A program made the translations under genes and the position numbers. DNA of 64,000 bases from Streptomyces sp. RFCAC02 (GTDB lineage: Bacteria; Actinomycetota; Actinomycetes; Streptomycetales; Streptomycetaceae). Shown one piece after another: positions 31,654 through 42,269 of this stretch; position 1 is the stretch's first letter, and the number at the start of each line of letters is the position of its first letter. The DNA lies in NCBI RefSeq assembly GCF_004193175.1, contig NZ_SAUH01000001.1, positions 1 to 64,000 of the forward strand, in the 5' to 3' direction. The notes beneath the pieces were generated by a model that worked only from the letters and a program-made list of their open reading frames with translations, made no database searches and was not told the DNA's origin.

Positions 31654-34059
31654 GTGGACGTCTCATTCGACAAGGCCGACGTGGAGGCCCTGGGCGCGAA
31701 GCCCTGGACGCACCGGGACGAGTTCGCCGCGGAGGTGGACACCGAGCACATGGCCGACACCGCGTCGATCTTCGCGCGGGCCGCCCACTCGGCACGTGAC
31801 GCCGGTGATCTGGCCGAACGCGCGACAGAGATCGGGCAGCAGGCGGGTGCGCTCAACGGCTCCGCTTTCGTCGAGGACGACCGCATCGACTCCACCGCCG
31901 CCGGCCTCCAGGGCAACGGTGAGGGGATCGACAAGGTGGTCGGGATGCTGGTGAAGGCGATGAACCGGGCGATGCAGGCCAGGGAGGAGGTGGACGCGCA
32001 GATCGACGGGGGTGACGGAGGCGCCGGGATGCAGCAGGTGCTGCAGCACAACTCGGCCGCGGCCGTGCAGACGTGGGAGCGCGCGCAGCAGTTCTTCGCC
32101 GCGCAGGCGCCGCCGAGTCCGATCACGCCCCAGCCGTTCCTCGGCGCGGGGGTGCCGCGGTTCACGTTCAACAACGTGGAGTACGAGGGCGTTCCGTCGG
32201 CGGGCGCCTGGACCGCTCCCCCGTCGCTGCCGGGCGACATCCGCGACACGTACCTCAACATGACGGGGGACGAGGCCTCCTGGGCCGACGAGGAGATCAC
32301 CGACGCGATCCGTCAGTACCGGCAGAAACTCGCCCAGTACGGGGCCGAGCTGGAGGAGGCCGGTTACGACACCTCCGAGGGACCGCTTGGCATCTGGCAC
32401 AGCGACGAGATGGCCGCCTTCAACGGGGAGCAGGTGAAGAAGCTCCTCTCCGAGGGCGATCCCGACCCGGAGCTGCTGTCGCGCTACACCGCGGGGCTCG
32501 ACAGCCTGGCCGACGACCTGGACGACAAGGACGGGGCCAAGCAGCCGTCCGCCGAGCAGCAGGCGTACCTGAACGCGTTCTTCGGCAAGGTGGGGACCGA
32601 GGACCTCCTGGCGGCCGGGCGGTTGAAGGGGCCGGCCTTCGAGCCGTTCCAGGAAGCGCTGGCCAACGGGGTGATCGCGGCGTCCACCGGACCCCAGCCG
32701 GTGAGCACGGTCAAGGAGTTCTTCGAGAAGACCCCGATCTCCGACGAGGGCACCGGGCAGAACCTCAAGCTCCAGGCGGACCGGTTCAACGACTTCGGTG
32801 CCCTGATGAGCCACGGCACGGTGACGCCCAGCGACGCGTTCAGCACCTCGCTGATCAACGCGTCCATCGACGCCCAGAAGGACTACTGGAACAAGGCGCC
32901 GCTGGGCTCGCAGTACCCCCTGGACGGTGCCCACGAACTCCTGCAGCTCGCGGCCGCAAACGACGGCGCGGCCGCGACATTCCTCGGCGACGAGAACCAG
33001 GTGAAGCGCCTGCTCGACCCGACCCTCGCCTGGCAGGACAACGGCCGCGCCGTGGGCGACCTGATGCGGGCCGGGACCCTTCCCGACGGCGAGACCTTCA
33101 CCGCGGCGGAGAGGGACAAACTGAAGGCCGGCTACACCGTGATGCAGTACATCGCCGACAACTCCGAGGCCTATGTCGACAACAGCTTCTCCCTCCCCTC
33201 GCGCGCGGAGGAGGCCTTCACGGACATCGCGTCGCATCCCGAGTACCTGAAGAACCTCTCCGCCGCGACGAACGGCGACAGCTACGTGGACCGGGTCGCC
33301 GGAGACCGCTTCCAGTTCTCCGCGGACGACAGGAGCGCTCTGTTCTCGGCACTGCTGCACGGCGAGGAGGAGAACGCCGACAGCTTCAGGTCTGCCGTCG
33401 ACGAGTACACCGGGCAGCGTGCGCACGAGGTGTTCGACGGCCGTGCAGGGACCGGGACGCCGTCCGCCGAGATCGAGCAGCTCGGGGAGCTGAACGCCGC
33501 CGTCATCAACGCCGAGTTGGACGCCGCCTACCAGGCCGACAAACGGGACGACGAGTCGGCGCAGCAGAACGCCCAGGCGCTGCGAACGGCTCTCGCCCTC
33601 GGCACCGAGGCGACACCCGCCAGATTGGCCAAGGGTTTCGGCCTGGCGGACGGGCTGTCGAACCTCGTCAGCGACCCCGAGCCCACGGCCGAGCGGAACG
33701 ACGAGATGCGCCGCTTCCTGGAAAACCGCGAAGGCGGCATGGACGGGATACAGAGGATCTACGACGCCGCGCGGGACGCCGAGTACCCGGGCATCTCCGA
33801 CACGAAGGCCGCCGAAATCATCCCCCGTGCCGGCGAGGGCTGGAATCTGAGCCCGGGGGACTGGAAGCTGATCGACACCTACACCGCCCAGAACCGGCAG
33901 CGGGCCGTCGAGAATGCCCTGGGCGATCTGACCGGGAACTTCCTCGACGGATGGACCGCGGAGATCGACCGTGGCGCCGTCCGCAACAACTTCGAGGACC
34001 AGGAGGAGATCTCCGAGGCGGAGAACGGCGGCCGGGTCGGCGACTGGATGCCGCGATGA
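31654..34059 (+). CDS. Large type VII-associated protein with a WXG-like N-terminal domain
   Basis: 801 residues from a GTG. The first 130 residues form Esx-like helices ('IFARAAHSARDAGDLAERAT', 'MNRAMQAREEVDAQIDGGDG'). The rest is a long, mostly helical, acidic domain with repeating segments of about 60 residues and aromatic caps ('YLNMTGDEASWADEEITDAI', 'FLGDENQVKRLLDPTLAWQD', 'EGWNLSPGDWKLIDTYTAQN'). There is no signal peptide or membrane helix. It resembles the long unknown proteins (DUF6571-like) found in actinomycete type VII loci, but I cannot confirm this. It overlaps eccC (ATGA), which marks it as part of the core operon: a likely large secreted substrate. Confidence 0.75.
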   Translation: MDVSFDKADVEALGAKPWTHRDEFAAEVDTEHMADTASIFARAAHSARDAGDLAERATEIGQQAGALNGSAFVEDDRIDSTAAGLQGNGEGIDKVVGMLVKAMNRAMQAREEVDAQIDGGDGGAGMQQVLQHNSAAAVQTWERAQQFFAAQAPPSPITPQPFLGAGVPRFTFNNVEYEGVPSAGAWTAPPSLPGDIRDTYLNMTGDEASWADEEITDAIRQYRQKLAQYGAELEEAGYDTSEGPLGIWHSDEMAAFNGEQVKKLLSEGDPDPELLSRYTAGLDSLADDLDDKDGAKQPSAEQQAYLNAFFGKVGTEDLLAAGRLKGPAFEPFQEALANGVIAASTGPQPVSTVKEFFEKTPISDEGTGQNLKLQADRFNDFGALMSHGTVTPSDAFSTSLINASIDAQKDYWNKAPLGSQYPLDGAHELLQLAAANDGAAATFLGDENQVKRLLDPTLAWQDNGRAVGDLMRAGTLPDGETFTAAERDKLKAGYTVMQYIADNSEAYVDNSFSLPSRAEEAFTDIASHPEYLKNLSAATNGDSYVDRVAGDRFQFSADDRSALFSALLHGEEENADSFRSAVDEYTGQRAHEVFDGRAGTGTPSAEIEQLGELNAAVINAELDAAYQADKRDDESAQQNAQALRTALALGTEATPARLAKGFGLADGLSNLVSDPEPTAERNDEMRRFLENREGGMDGIQRIYDAARDAEYPGISDTKAAEIIPRAGEGWNLSPGDWKLIDTYTAQNRQRAVENALGDLTGNFLDGWTAEIDRGAVRNNFEDQEEISEAENGGRVGDWMPR

Positions 34060-37000
34060 GCGCCCCCACGAGTGTGGTGCGGCGGACCGCGCGGGTCGTG
34101 CGGCCGGTCGTGCCGACCAGTGAGCTGGTGCTGAAGCCGCCGCCGGTGCTGCCGAAGCCGGAGGACGCCAACGTCTGGATGACCGCGCTGCCCGCCCTGA
34201 GCGGACTCGGCTCCGTCCTCTACATGCTGACCATGGGGCGCGGTCCCCTGGGCTATGTCATCGGCGGCATGTTCCTGGTGTCCTGCCTCGCGATGGTCAT
34301 CGGCTCCGTGGTGCGGCAGCGCAGCACCGTGAAGGGCCAGGCGCGCCACGAGCGGCGCGAGTACCTGCGCTACCTCGACCGCACACGGACCGAGGTGCGG
34401 CGCACCGCCGAGGCGCAGCGCGAGGCTTTGGAGTGGGGCGCGCCCGATCCGCGCATGCTGTGGTGCTTCGCCGACAGCCGCCGCCTGTGGGAGCGGCGCG
34501 GCGGTGACGACGACTTCGGGGTGGTGCGGATCGGCCTCGGTCCGCGTTACCTGGCGAGGCCGCTGGTGGCCGGCGAGTCGGCGCCCGTGGAGGATCTGGA
34601 TCCGCTGTGCACGGTCGCGCTGCGGCGGTTCCTCGACGCGCACTCGACGGTCCCCGGGCTGCCGGTGCAGGTGTCGCTGCGGCGGTTCGCCGCGGTGGCC
34701 GTGTCGGTCGCGGACGGCGAGGACCGCTCGGCGGCGCGGGCGCTCGTCCGCGCGCTCATCGCCCAGGCGGTGGTGTCGCACTCGCCGCGGGACCTGCGGA
34801 TCGTGGTCTGCGTCCGCGACGTGGACGGCCTCGAGTGGAGCTGGCTGAAGTGGCTGCCGCACGCGCAGCACCCGTCGGAGGTGGACCACGCCGGCCCGGT
34901 GCGGATGGTGCACCGCAGCCTCACCGTGCTGGAGGAGTGGCTGGGGTCCGAGCTGACGCGGCGGACCCGGTTCAACCGCGGCGCGGCGCCCGATCCCGAT
35001 GTGCCGCACCTGCTGGTCGTGCTGGACGGCGGTCTCGTGAGCGGTGTGGAGGCGCTGCTCGAACCGGGCGGCATGCAGGGCGTGACGGTGCTCGACGTGG
35101 ACGGCCGTGCCGACGCGCTGGCCGAGGCGCACGGGGTGCGTCTCGAGATCCGGGGGGCCGCGCTCGCGGTCGTGGCCGGTGACACCCGGGACGAGCTGGG
35201 GACGCCCGACGCGCTCACCGTCGGGCAGGCGGAGGCGCTGGCGATGCAGCTCGCCCCGTACCGGGCGGACACCGCCGGCGCCGCGGACACCGAGGACCTG
35301 ACGGCGGCCGTCAACACTCTGCCCGGACTGCTCGGCATCCAGGACCCCGGCCGCCTGGACCTGGACGCCCTGTGGCGCGAGCGCCCGGTCAGGGACCGGC
35401 TGCGGGTGCCCATCGGGGTGGCGGCCGACGGCGGCCTGCTGGAGCTGGACATCAAGGAGTCCGCGCAGAACGGCATGGGTCCGCACGGTCTGCTGGTCGG
35501 CGCCACCGGCTCGGGGAAGTCCGAGCTGCTGCGCACCCTCGTCCTCGGCATGGCGGCCACCCACTCCCCCAGCCAGCTCAACTTCGTGCTGGTGGACTTC
35601 AAGGGCGGCGCGACGTTCGCCGGCATGGCCGAACTGCCGCACGTCGCGGCCGTCATCACCAACCTGGAGGACGATCTCGGCCTGGTCGACCGGATGCGGG
35701 AGGCCCTGTCCGGCGAGATGAACCGCCGCCAGGAGGTGCTGCGCGACGCCGGGAACCTCGTCTCGATCAGGGACTACGAGCGCGCCCGCCAGCGGGGGGC
35801 CGATCTGCTGCCGCTGCCCAGCCTGTTCATCGTCGTCGACGAGTTCTCGGAACTCCTGTCGCAGAAGCCGGACTTCGCCGACCTCTTCGTCCAGATCGGG
35901 CGGCTCGGCCGGTCCCTGGGGCTGCACCTCCTCCTCGCGTCCCAGCGCCTGGACGAGAGCCGGCTGCGCGGCCTGGAGGCGCACCTGTCCTACCGCGTCG
36001 GACTGCGCACCTTCTCCGAGGGGAGAGCCGCACCGCGATCGGTGTCCCGGACGCGTGCCACCTGCCCAGCGCGCCCGGTCACGGCTACCTGAAGACCGGC
36101 ACCAACACGCTCAAGCGTTTCCGGGCCGCCTACGTGTCGGGGCCGTACCGCACCGGTGAGGAGGTCGCCGGCACGGCGCTCGGCGGGCAGGCGGACGTGC
36201 GGCCGTTCCCCGCCGCCCATGTGCCCGTCCCCGTGGACGAACGCCCTCCGGAGCCCGAACCCGAGCCGGAGCCGGACGAGTTCGGGGACAGCGAGGATCT
36301 CGGGACGACCGTGCTCGGCGTGATGGTCGCCCAGATGGCCGGGCAGGGCGCCAAGGCCCACCAGGTCTGGCTGCCGCCCCTGGACCGGCCGGTGCCGCTG
36401 GACGCGCTGCACGCCGGCCCCGAGGAGACACCGCCGCGCGGCCGGGGGGACGCACCGCTGACCGCCGTCATCGGCGTGGTCGACCGGCCGTTCCACCAGC
36501 GCCGGGACCCGCTGGAGCTTGACCTGTCGGGCGCAGGCGGCCACGTGGCGATCGTGGGCGGCCCGCAGAGCGGCAAGTCGACGGCGGTCCGCTCCCTCAT
36601 CGCCTCCCTCGCGCTGCGCCGCACGCCTGCGGAAGTGCAGTTCCTGTGCCTCGACTTCAGCGGCTCACTGTTCCCGTTCGCCGGGCTGCCGCACGTCGGC
36701 GGGGTCGCCGGACGCCTCGACGCCGAGGTGGTGAACCGCACCGTCGCCGAGGTGCTGGAGATCATGGAGGGCCGCGAGACCCGGTTCCGCGACCTCGGGG
36801 TCGAGTCGATGGCCGGCTACCGCCGCGCCCGCGCGGAGGGCCGTGCCGCCGACGACCCGCACGGCGACGTCTTCCTCGTGGTCGACGGCTGGGCCGTGCT
36901 GCGGCAGAGCTACCCGGAGCTGGAGCAGACCCTGCTGGCCGTCGCCGGCCGGATGCTCACCTACGGCATCCACCTCGTGATCACCGGGAACCGCTGGCTC

Positions 37001-38050
37001 GACATGCGCACGGCCCTGCGGGACCTGATCGGCACCAAGGTGGAACTGAAGCTCGGCGACGCCCTGGACTCCGAGGTCGACCGCAAGGCCCAGCGGACCA
37101 TCCCCGCCGGCCGCCCCGGACGGGGCATCACCGACGAGAAGCTCCACTTCCTCACGGCGGTCCCCCGCGTGGACGGCATCCATTCCGCGGCGGGGCTGGC
37201 CGAGGGCGTGACCCACCTGGTGCGCCGCGTCGACGGGGCCTGGCACGGCAGCCGTGCCCCCGGCGTACGGCTGCTGCCGACCAGCTACGAGCCGGCCGCC
37301 CTTCCGGCGGGCGCCACGGGCCGGGGCGGCGTGATCATCGGCCTGGAGGGGAACCGGCTGGAGCCGGTGGTCCTCACACCCGGCGAGGACGCGGGGCTCA
37401 TCGTCATCGGCGACAGCGAGTCGGGCAAGACGTCGCTGCTGCGCTCCATCGCCCGCCAGATCACCCGGGGGCGCACTCCCGAGCAGGCCAAGCTGATCGT
37501 CCTCGACCACCGCATGACGATGCTCCGCGAGTTCGACGGGCCGGGTCTCCTCGGCTACTCCACCACGCACGAACGCTCGATGGAGGTCGTCGCCGGCCTG
37601 GCCGAGGGACTCGCACGGCGTATGCCGTCCGCCGACGTGACGCCCGAGCAGCTTCGGGACCGCTCCTGGTGGACCGGCCCGGAGATCTACCTCCTCGTCG
37701 ACGACTACGACCTCGTCGCCACCTCGCGCGGCAACTCCCTCAAGGTGCTGCTCGACTTCCTCCCGCAGGCACGCGGCATCGGACTCCACATGATCATCAC
37801 GCGCCAGGCCGGCGGTTCATCGCGCGCCGTCGCCGAACCGGTCATCGGCCGCCTCAAGGAACTCAACACACCCGCCGTGCTGCTCAGCGTCCCCAAGGAC
37901 GAGATGCCCATCTGGGGCGTCAAGCCGGCGCAGCGCAAGAAGGGCCGGGGTCTGCTGCTCCACCGCAGGCTCGGCAACGTGCCGGTGCAGCTCGTCCGCG
38001 CCGACTCGCCCCTGACCGCCTCCGATCACCCCACCGGGAACCACGCATGA
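34056..38050 (+). CDS. eccC: Type VII secretion motor ATPase EccC, with a one-base frameshift
   Basis: About 1331 residues once a base is restored. Two N-terminal membrane helices ('ALPALSGLGSVLYMLTM', 'VIGGMFLVSCLAMVIGSVV') are followed by three FtsK/SpoIIIE domains: Walker A 'GATGSGKSE' near residue 482, 'GGPQSGKST' near 834 and 'GDSESGKTS' near 1118. Walker B of domain 1 is 'LFIVVDEFSELL'; domains 2 and 3 have 'VFLVVDGWAVL' and 'IYLLVDDYDLV'. The frame breaks in the G run 36020-36023: 'RTFSEG' should run on to 'ESRTAIGVPDA', which is found in the next frame. One added G restores it and the length becomes a multiple of three. The enzyme powers substrate export through the EccB-C-D-E membrane complex. 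Confidence 0.92.
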
Positions 38051-39468
38051 ACGGCAGCCCCACGACCCACCGGCCGACGGGCCCGGCGGGCGCCACGTTC
38101 GTCCGCGTCGGCGTCGCAGGACCGACCGGCCGCGCCGACCTCGCCGTACCGGCCGCGATCCCGCTGGCCCGCGTGATGCCGGCGCTGCTGCGGCACGCCG
38201 GCCAGGAGCCCGGCCCCGACGGCGGTGTCCGGCACGGCGGCTGGGTGCTCCGCCGCGCGGACGGCACCCGGCTCGACACCGCGGCCACGCTCGCCGCCCA
38301 GGGGGTGCGCGAGGGCGACCTGCTGTTCATCGGCAAGGGCACGGACGACACGACGCCGCCGCTGTACGACGACGTCGTGGAGATCATCCGCGGGGGCGGC
38401 GTCCGCACGACCTGGCCGGCCGCGGCGACCCGCCGGACCACCGCCTGCCTGACGGCACTGGCCGCGGCCACGGCCTGCGGGGCGCTCGACGGCGCCCCCG
38501 GCCGGCTGCCCGGCTGGCTCGGGCTCGTCGTGGCGCTGGTCGCGCTCGGCGTCGGCGTCCTCACGTCCCGCGGCTTCGGTGACCCGCGCGCGGGCGCCTT
38601 CGCCGCCGTCCTGGCCGCGCCGCCCGCCATGCTCGGCGCCGTCCGGCTGCTCGGCGGCGGCCCCGGAGTGCTCGGCGGCACCACGGCCGGACAACTCCTG
38701 CTGGCCTGCGGGGTGCTGGCCCTGATCGGCGCGGTCGGCCCGCTGCTGATCGGCGGCGGCGACGGAACGTTCGCGGCGCTGCTCGTCACCGGAGCCCTCA
38801 CCGCGTCCGGAGCCCTGCTGTGCGCGCTCGCCGACGTCCACCCGGCGCGCGCCGCGGCGATCACGGCGCCGCTCGCCCTCGCCCTCACCACGCTGTGGCC
38901 CCCGCTGGCCCTGCGTTTCGCGCGGATCCCCGCGCCCCAGGTGGCCGCCACCGTCGAGGAGCTGGACGAACTGCCGAGCCAGCTCGAACACGACCGGCTG
39001 CGCGCCCGCGTCACGGTGGCCGGGCGGCTGCTGCTCGGCATGCAGACCGGCAGCCACCTCGTGGCCGGTGGCGGCGCGCTGGTGCTCCTCGCGTCGACCC
39101 GGCTGTGGCCCGGGGTGCTCGGCGGGGCACTCGTCCTGCTGATCCTGACGCGCGCCCGGCTGTTCCGGGAGGCGGTCCAGGTCGCCGTCCCCCTGGCCAC
39201 CGCGCTGCTCACGGCGGGCGGCGCCGCGGCCGTCGTCCTCACCGACCGCTCCGGCGAGACGGTGCCGCTGCTGGGCGTGGTGCTGCCCGTCGCGCTGCTG
39301 ACCGCCCTCGGGACCGGCACCGTGGGCCTGCTGTCCGGCCGGACCCGGCTCAATCCGCGGATCTCCCGCGCCGTCGACGTGCTGGAGACGACGGTCCTGC
39401 TGTCCGTCGTACCGCTGTGCCTGGCCGTCTGGGACGTCTACTCCGCGCTGCTGGACCTGAAGGCGTGA
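38047..39468 (+). CDS. eccD: Type VII secretion integral membrane protein EccD
   Basis: 473 residues. The N-terminal 95 residues are the cytosolic ubiquitin-like domain ('FVRVGVAGPTGRADLAVPAA', 'GVREGDLLFIGKG'). It is followed by about eleven hydrophobic segments that form the pore-like part of the ESX complex. 'VEELDELPSQLEHDRLRARV' is the cytoplasmic loop between the helix groups. ATG overlaps the eccC stop (ATGA). Confidence 0.93.
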   Translation: MNGSPTTHRPTGPAGATFVRVGVAGPTGRADLAVPAAIPLARVMPALLRHAGQEPGPDGGVRHGGWVLRRADGTRLDTAATLAAQGVREGDLLFIGKGTDDTTPPLYDDVVEIIRGGGVRTTWPAAATRRTTACLTALAAATACGALDGAPGRLPGWLGLVVALVALGVGVLTSRGFGDPRAGAFAAVLAAPPAMLGAVRLLGGGPGVLGGTTAGQLLLACGVLALIGAVGPLLIGGGDGTFAALLVTGALTASGALLCALADVHPARAAAITAPLALALTTLWPPLALRFARIPAPQVAATVEELDELPSQLEHDRLRARVTVAGRLLLGMQTGSHLVAGGGALVLLASTRLWPGVLGGALVLLILTRARLFREAVQVAVPLATALLTAGGAAAVVLTDRSGETVPLLGVVLPVALLTALGTGTVGLLSGRTRLNPRISRAVDVLETTVLLSVVPLCLAVWDVYSALLDLKA

Positions 39469-40838
39469 GGCGGATGCGCAGCAGTGCGAAGCAGGAGGGA
39501 CGACGCGGGCGGGGCGCCGTGATCCGCGGGGCGGCCGTCCTCGCCGTGGCCGCGGCCGCCCTGGCGGCGCTGCCGCCCGTGCCGGCGGCCGCCACCACAC
39601 CGTGCAGGACCCAGGTCACGGGCGAGGAGCTGCCGGAGACGGCCGGGCCTCTCCGGCTGATCGAGCAGCTCGGGCTGCGCCAGGCGTGGGACCTGTCCAC
39701 GGGCGACGGGGTGCTGGTGGGCGTCGTCGACTCCGGCGTGGACGCGCGTCACCCGGACCTCGCCGACGGCGCGGTGCTCGGCGGCAGCGAGTTCGCGCAG
39801 GAGCGGTCGGGGCGGCGGGCGCGGCGTACGGAGCCGGCGCCGCCGCAGGACTGCTCGGGCCACGGCACCGCGGTGGCCGGGCTGATCGCCGCCCGGCGCT
39901 CGGCCGGGGACCGGATGGCCGGGATCGCCCCCGGCGCCGCCGTCTACCCGGTGCGCCTCGACGGCGCGGTCGAGCAGTTGCCGCCCGAGACCGTCGCCGC
40001 CGCCATCGACGACGCGGTCGCGGCGGGCGTCGGCGTCCTGAACCTCTCCTTCGGCCGCCCGGTCGACGACCGGGCGGTGCGCGAGGCGGTGGCGCGCGCC
40101 CTGGCCGCGGACGTGGTGGTGGTCGCCGCCGCCGGCAACGAGGGCGACGGGGGTCCCGCCGGCGGCCTGATGTACCCGGCCGCCTACGACGGCGTGCTCG
40201 CCGTCGGCGCGGTCGACGACCTGGGGGTGCCCATGGACTCGTCCAACACCGGCGAGTGGATCGACCTGGCCGCCTACGGCGACGCGCTCACCGTGGCAGC
40301 CCCCGACGGCTCCGGCTACCGCACCGTGTCGGGCAACAGCTTCGCGGCGGCCCAGGTGTCCGGCGTGGCCGCCCTCGTCCGCTCCCGTTTCCCCGGCCTG
40401 ACGGCGCCGGACGTGGCCCGGCGTCTCACCGAGTCCGCTTCGGCCGTCGGCGGTGGCCGCAACGAGAGGACCGGCGCGGGCATCGTCGACCCCTTCGGCG
40501 CCCTGACCCACCTGGGACCGGACGGTCCCGCTGCCGGGGCGGGCGGCGACGGTGCCGGCGTCACCGTGGCGGACCTTCCGCGGGAGGGGCCGCTGGTCGG
40601 CCCCGCCACGGCCCGCGCCCTGGCCTGGAGCGGCGCGCTGGCGCTCGCCGTCCTGCTGAGCCTGCTCGGCGCTCCGGCGGTGCGCCGGGCCGCCGTCCAC
40701 GGCTGGCGCGTCGTGCCACGGGCCGGGCGGCCACGGGCGGCCCCGGCCACCCCCCGGCCCGCCGGCGAGATCCTGCGCCGGCTCGACGGCACGGACGCCG
40801 CCCCCACGCACCCGTCTCCCACCAGGAACCGGAACTGA
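39465..40838 (+). CDS. mycP: Mycosin-like subtilisin protease of the type VII system
   Basis: 457 residues. Signal peptide 'GAAVLAVAAAALAALPPVPA', then a subtilase domain with Asp in 'VGVVDSGVDARHPD', His in 'CSGHGTAVAGLIA', oxyanion Asn in 'VVAAAGNEGDGG' and Ser in 'SGNSFAAAQVSGVAALVR' (Asn replaces the usual Thr before the Ser). A single C-terminal membrane helix, 'ALAWSGALALAVLLSLLGAP', anchors it outside the cell. Mycosins process substrates and stabilise the ESX complex. The GTG at 39465 overlaps the eccD stop; an ATG at 39474 is equally possible. Confidence 0.93.
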   Translation: MRRMRSSAKQEGRRGRGAVIRGAAVLAVAAAALAALPPVPAAATTPCRTQVTGEELPETAGPLRLIEQLGLRQAWDLSTGDGVLVGVVDSGVDARHPDLADGAVLGGSEFAQERSGRRARRTEPAPPQDCSGHGTAVAGLIAARRSAGDRMAGIAPGAAVYPVRLDGAVEQLPPETVAAAIDDAVAAGVGVLNLSFGRPVDDRAVREAVARALAADVVVVAAAGNEGDGGPAGGLMYPAAYDGVLAVGAVDDLGVPMDSSNTGEWIDLAAYGDALTVAAPDGSGYRTVSGNSFAAAQVSGVAALVRSRFPGLTAPDVARRLTESASAVGGGRNERTGAGIVDPFGALTHLGPDGPAAGAGGDGAGVTVADLPREGPLVGPATARALAWSGALALAVLLSLLGAPAVRRAAVHGWRVVPRAGRPRAAPATPRPAGEILRRLDGTDAAPTHPSPTRNRN

Positions 40839-40841
40839 CGC

Positions 40842-42269
40842 ATGGCCACGACACGCGAACAGGCGGACGCCTACGCCTACGAGAACCTCCGCAGGAGCAC
40901 CGGTCTCCTGCGCGGCGCCGAGGAGGCCGTCCTCGACCCGCGCCGCCGCCTCAACCGCGCGCTGGCCGGCGGGACGGCCTTCGCCATCCTGCTCATGGCG
41001 GGCTTCGGCATCGCCGGCTGGCTGGGCGGGGGCCGCGGCCCGGGGCTGCCCTCGGCCGGTGCCGTCGTGGTGGGCACCGACGGGAACAGTTACGTCGTCA
41101 GCGACGGAACGGTGCACCCGGCCCTCAACCTCAGCTCGGCGCTGCTCGTCGGCGGCGGCGAACTCACCAAGGTCCGGCAGGCCACCCTCGACGGTGCGCC
41201 ACGGGGCCTGCCCGTCGGCATACCCGGCGCCCCGGACGCGCTGCCGGAACCCGACCGCCTCCTCGACGGCGCGTGGACGCTGTGCGCCACACCGGCCGAG
41301 ACCGGCGGCCGGCCGACCGAGACCGTGCTGTACGTCTCGGTGCCCGGCGTGGCTCCCCCGGCCGGCGAGGCCGGCAGCACCGTGCTGGTGCGCGCGGACG
41401 ACGGCGGGCTGTGGCTGCTCACCGAGGGGCGCCGGTACGCCGTCACGGAGACCGTCCGCGGGCTGCTGGGCCTCCAGGGGGTGCGGCCCGTCGAACTGCC
41501 CCGCGAGGTCGTCGCCACCGTTCCGGAGGGGCCGGAGATCACCGTGCCCCGGCCGAGCGGCGCCGGGGAGGTGCCGCGGGTGCGTCTGCCGTTCGACGCC
41601 GTGGTCGGGGATCTGGCGCACAGCGGGGCCGCCGGCGCCAACCCCCGGTACTACCTGGTCCGTCCGGACGGCCTGGTGGCCATCTCCCCGCTCGTGTACG
41701 CCCTGCTGGAGGCCACCGCCGGAGCCGACCACGAACTCGACGGCACCCGCGCGGCGACCGCGCCGCGCTCCGGCGAGCCGGCGCCGGGCGACGAGGCGTG
41801 GCCGGACGCCCTGCCCGCCGCGCAGGAACCGGGCCGCGACCAGCCGGTGTGCGTCAGCACCCCGCCCGGCAGCCGGCCGGGGGACGCGCCCTGGGCGGCG
41901 ACGGTCCACCTGCCGGACAGGATGCCGGAGCCGGCCGGGCTCACGCCGGTGCGGTCGGCGGACGGCGACCGGCTCGGCACGCTCGACGCCGTCTGGGTGC
42001 CGGCAGGCTCCGGGGCCGTGGTCCTGGCGACCGCGTCGGGCGGCACCGGAGGCACCTACACGCTGATCACCGACGCGGGGGTCGCGTTCCCGTTCACCTC
42101 GGCGGAGGCCGTGCAACGCCTCCGCTACGCACCGGGGGACGCGCCGTCGATGCCGCGGGCGTTCGTGGACCTGCTGCCGGCTGGGCCGCTCCTCGACCCG
42201 GAGGCGGCGGCACGCGAACAGCACGTCCCGGCCGCGGCCGGGGAGGACGAGGAGGAGGTGGCGCCGTGA
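40842..42269 (+). CDS. eccB: Type VII secretion protein EccB
   Basis: 475 residues. The cytoplasmic start 'REQADAYAYENLRRSTGLLR' and one membrane helix ('GTAFAILLMAGFGIAGWLGG', about residues 45-65) are typical of EccB. The large outer part has repeats 'PALNLSSALLVGG', 'LLTEGRRYAVTETVRGLLGL' and 'TYTLITDAGVAFPFTSAEAV' that form the known four-repeat domain. The ATG is four bases after the mycP stop. Confidence 0.94.
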   Translation: MATTREQADAYAYENLRRSTGLLRGAEEAVLDPRRRLNRALAGGTAFAILLMAGFGIAGWLGGGRGPGLPSAGAVVVGTDGNSYVVSDGTVHPALNLSSALLVGGGELTKVRQATLDGAPRGLPVGIPGAPDALPEPDRLLDGAWTLCATPAETGGRPTETVLYVSVPGVAPPAGEAGSTVLVRADDGGLWLLTEGRRYAVTETVRGLLGLQGVRPVELPREVVATVPEGPEITVPRPSGAGEVPRVRLPFDAVVGDLAHSGAAGANPRYYLVRPDGLVAISPLVYALLEATAGADHELDGTRAATAPRSGEPAPGDEAWPDALPAAQEPGRDQPVCVSTPPGSRPGDAPWAATVHLPDRMPEPAGLTPVRSADGDRLGTLDAVWVPAGSGAVVLATASGGTGGTYTLITDAGVAFPFTSAEAVQRLRYAPGDAPSMPRAFVDLLPAGPLLDPEAAAREQHVPAAAGEDEEEVAP

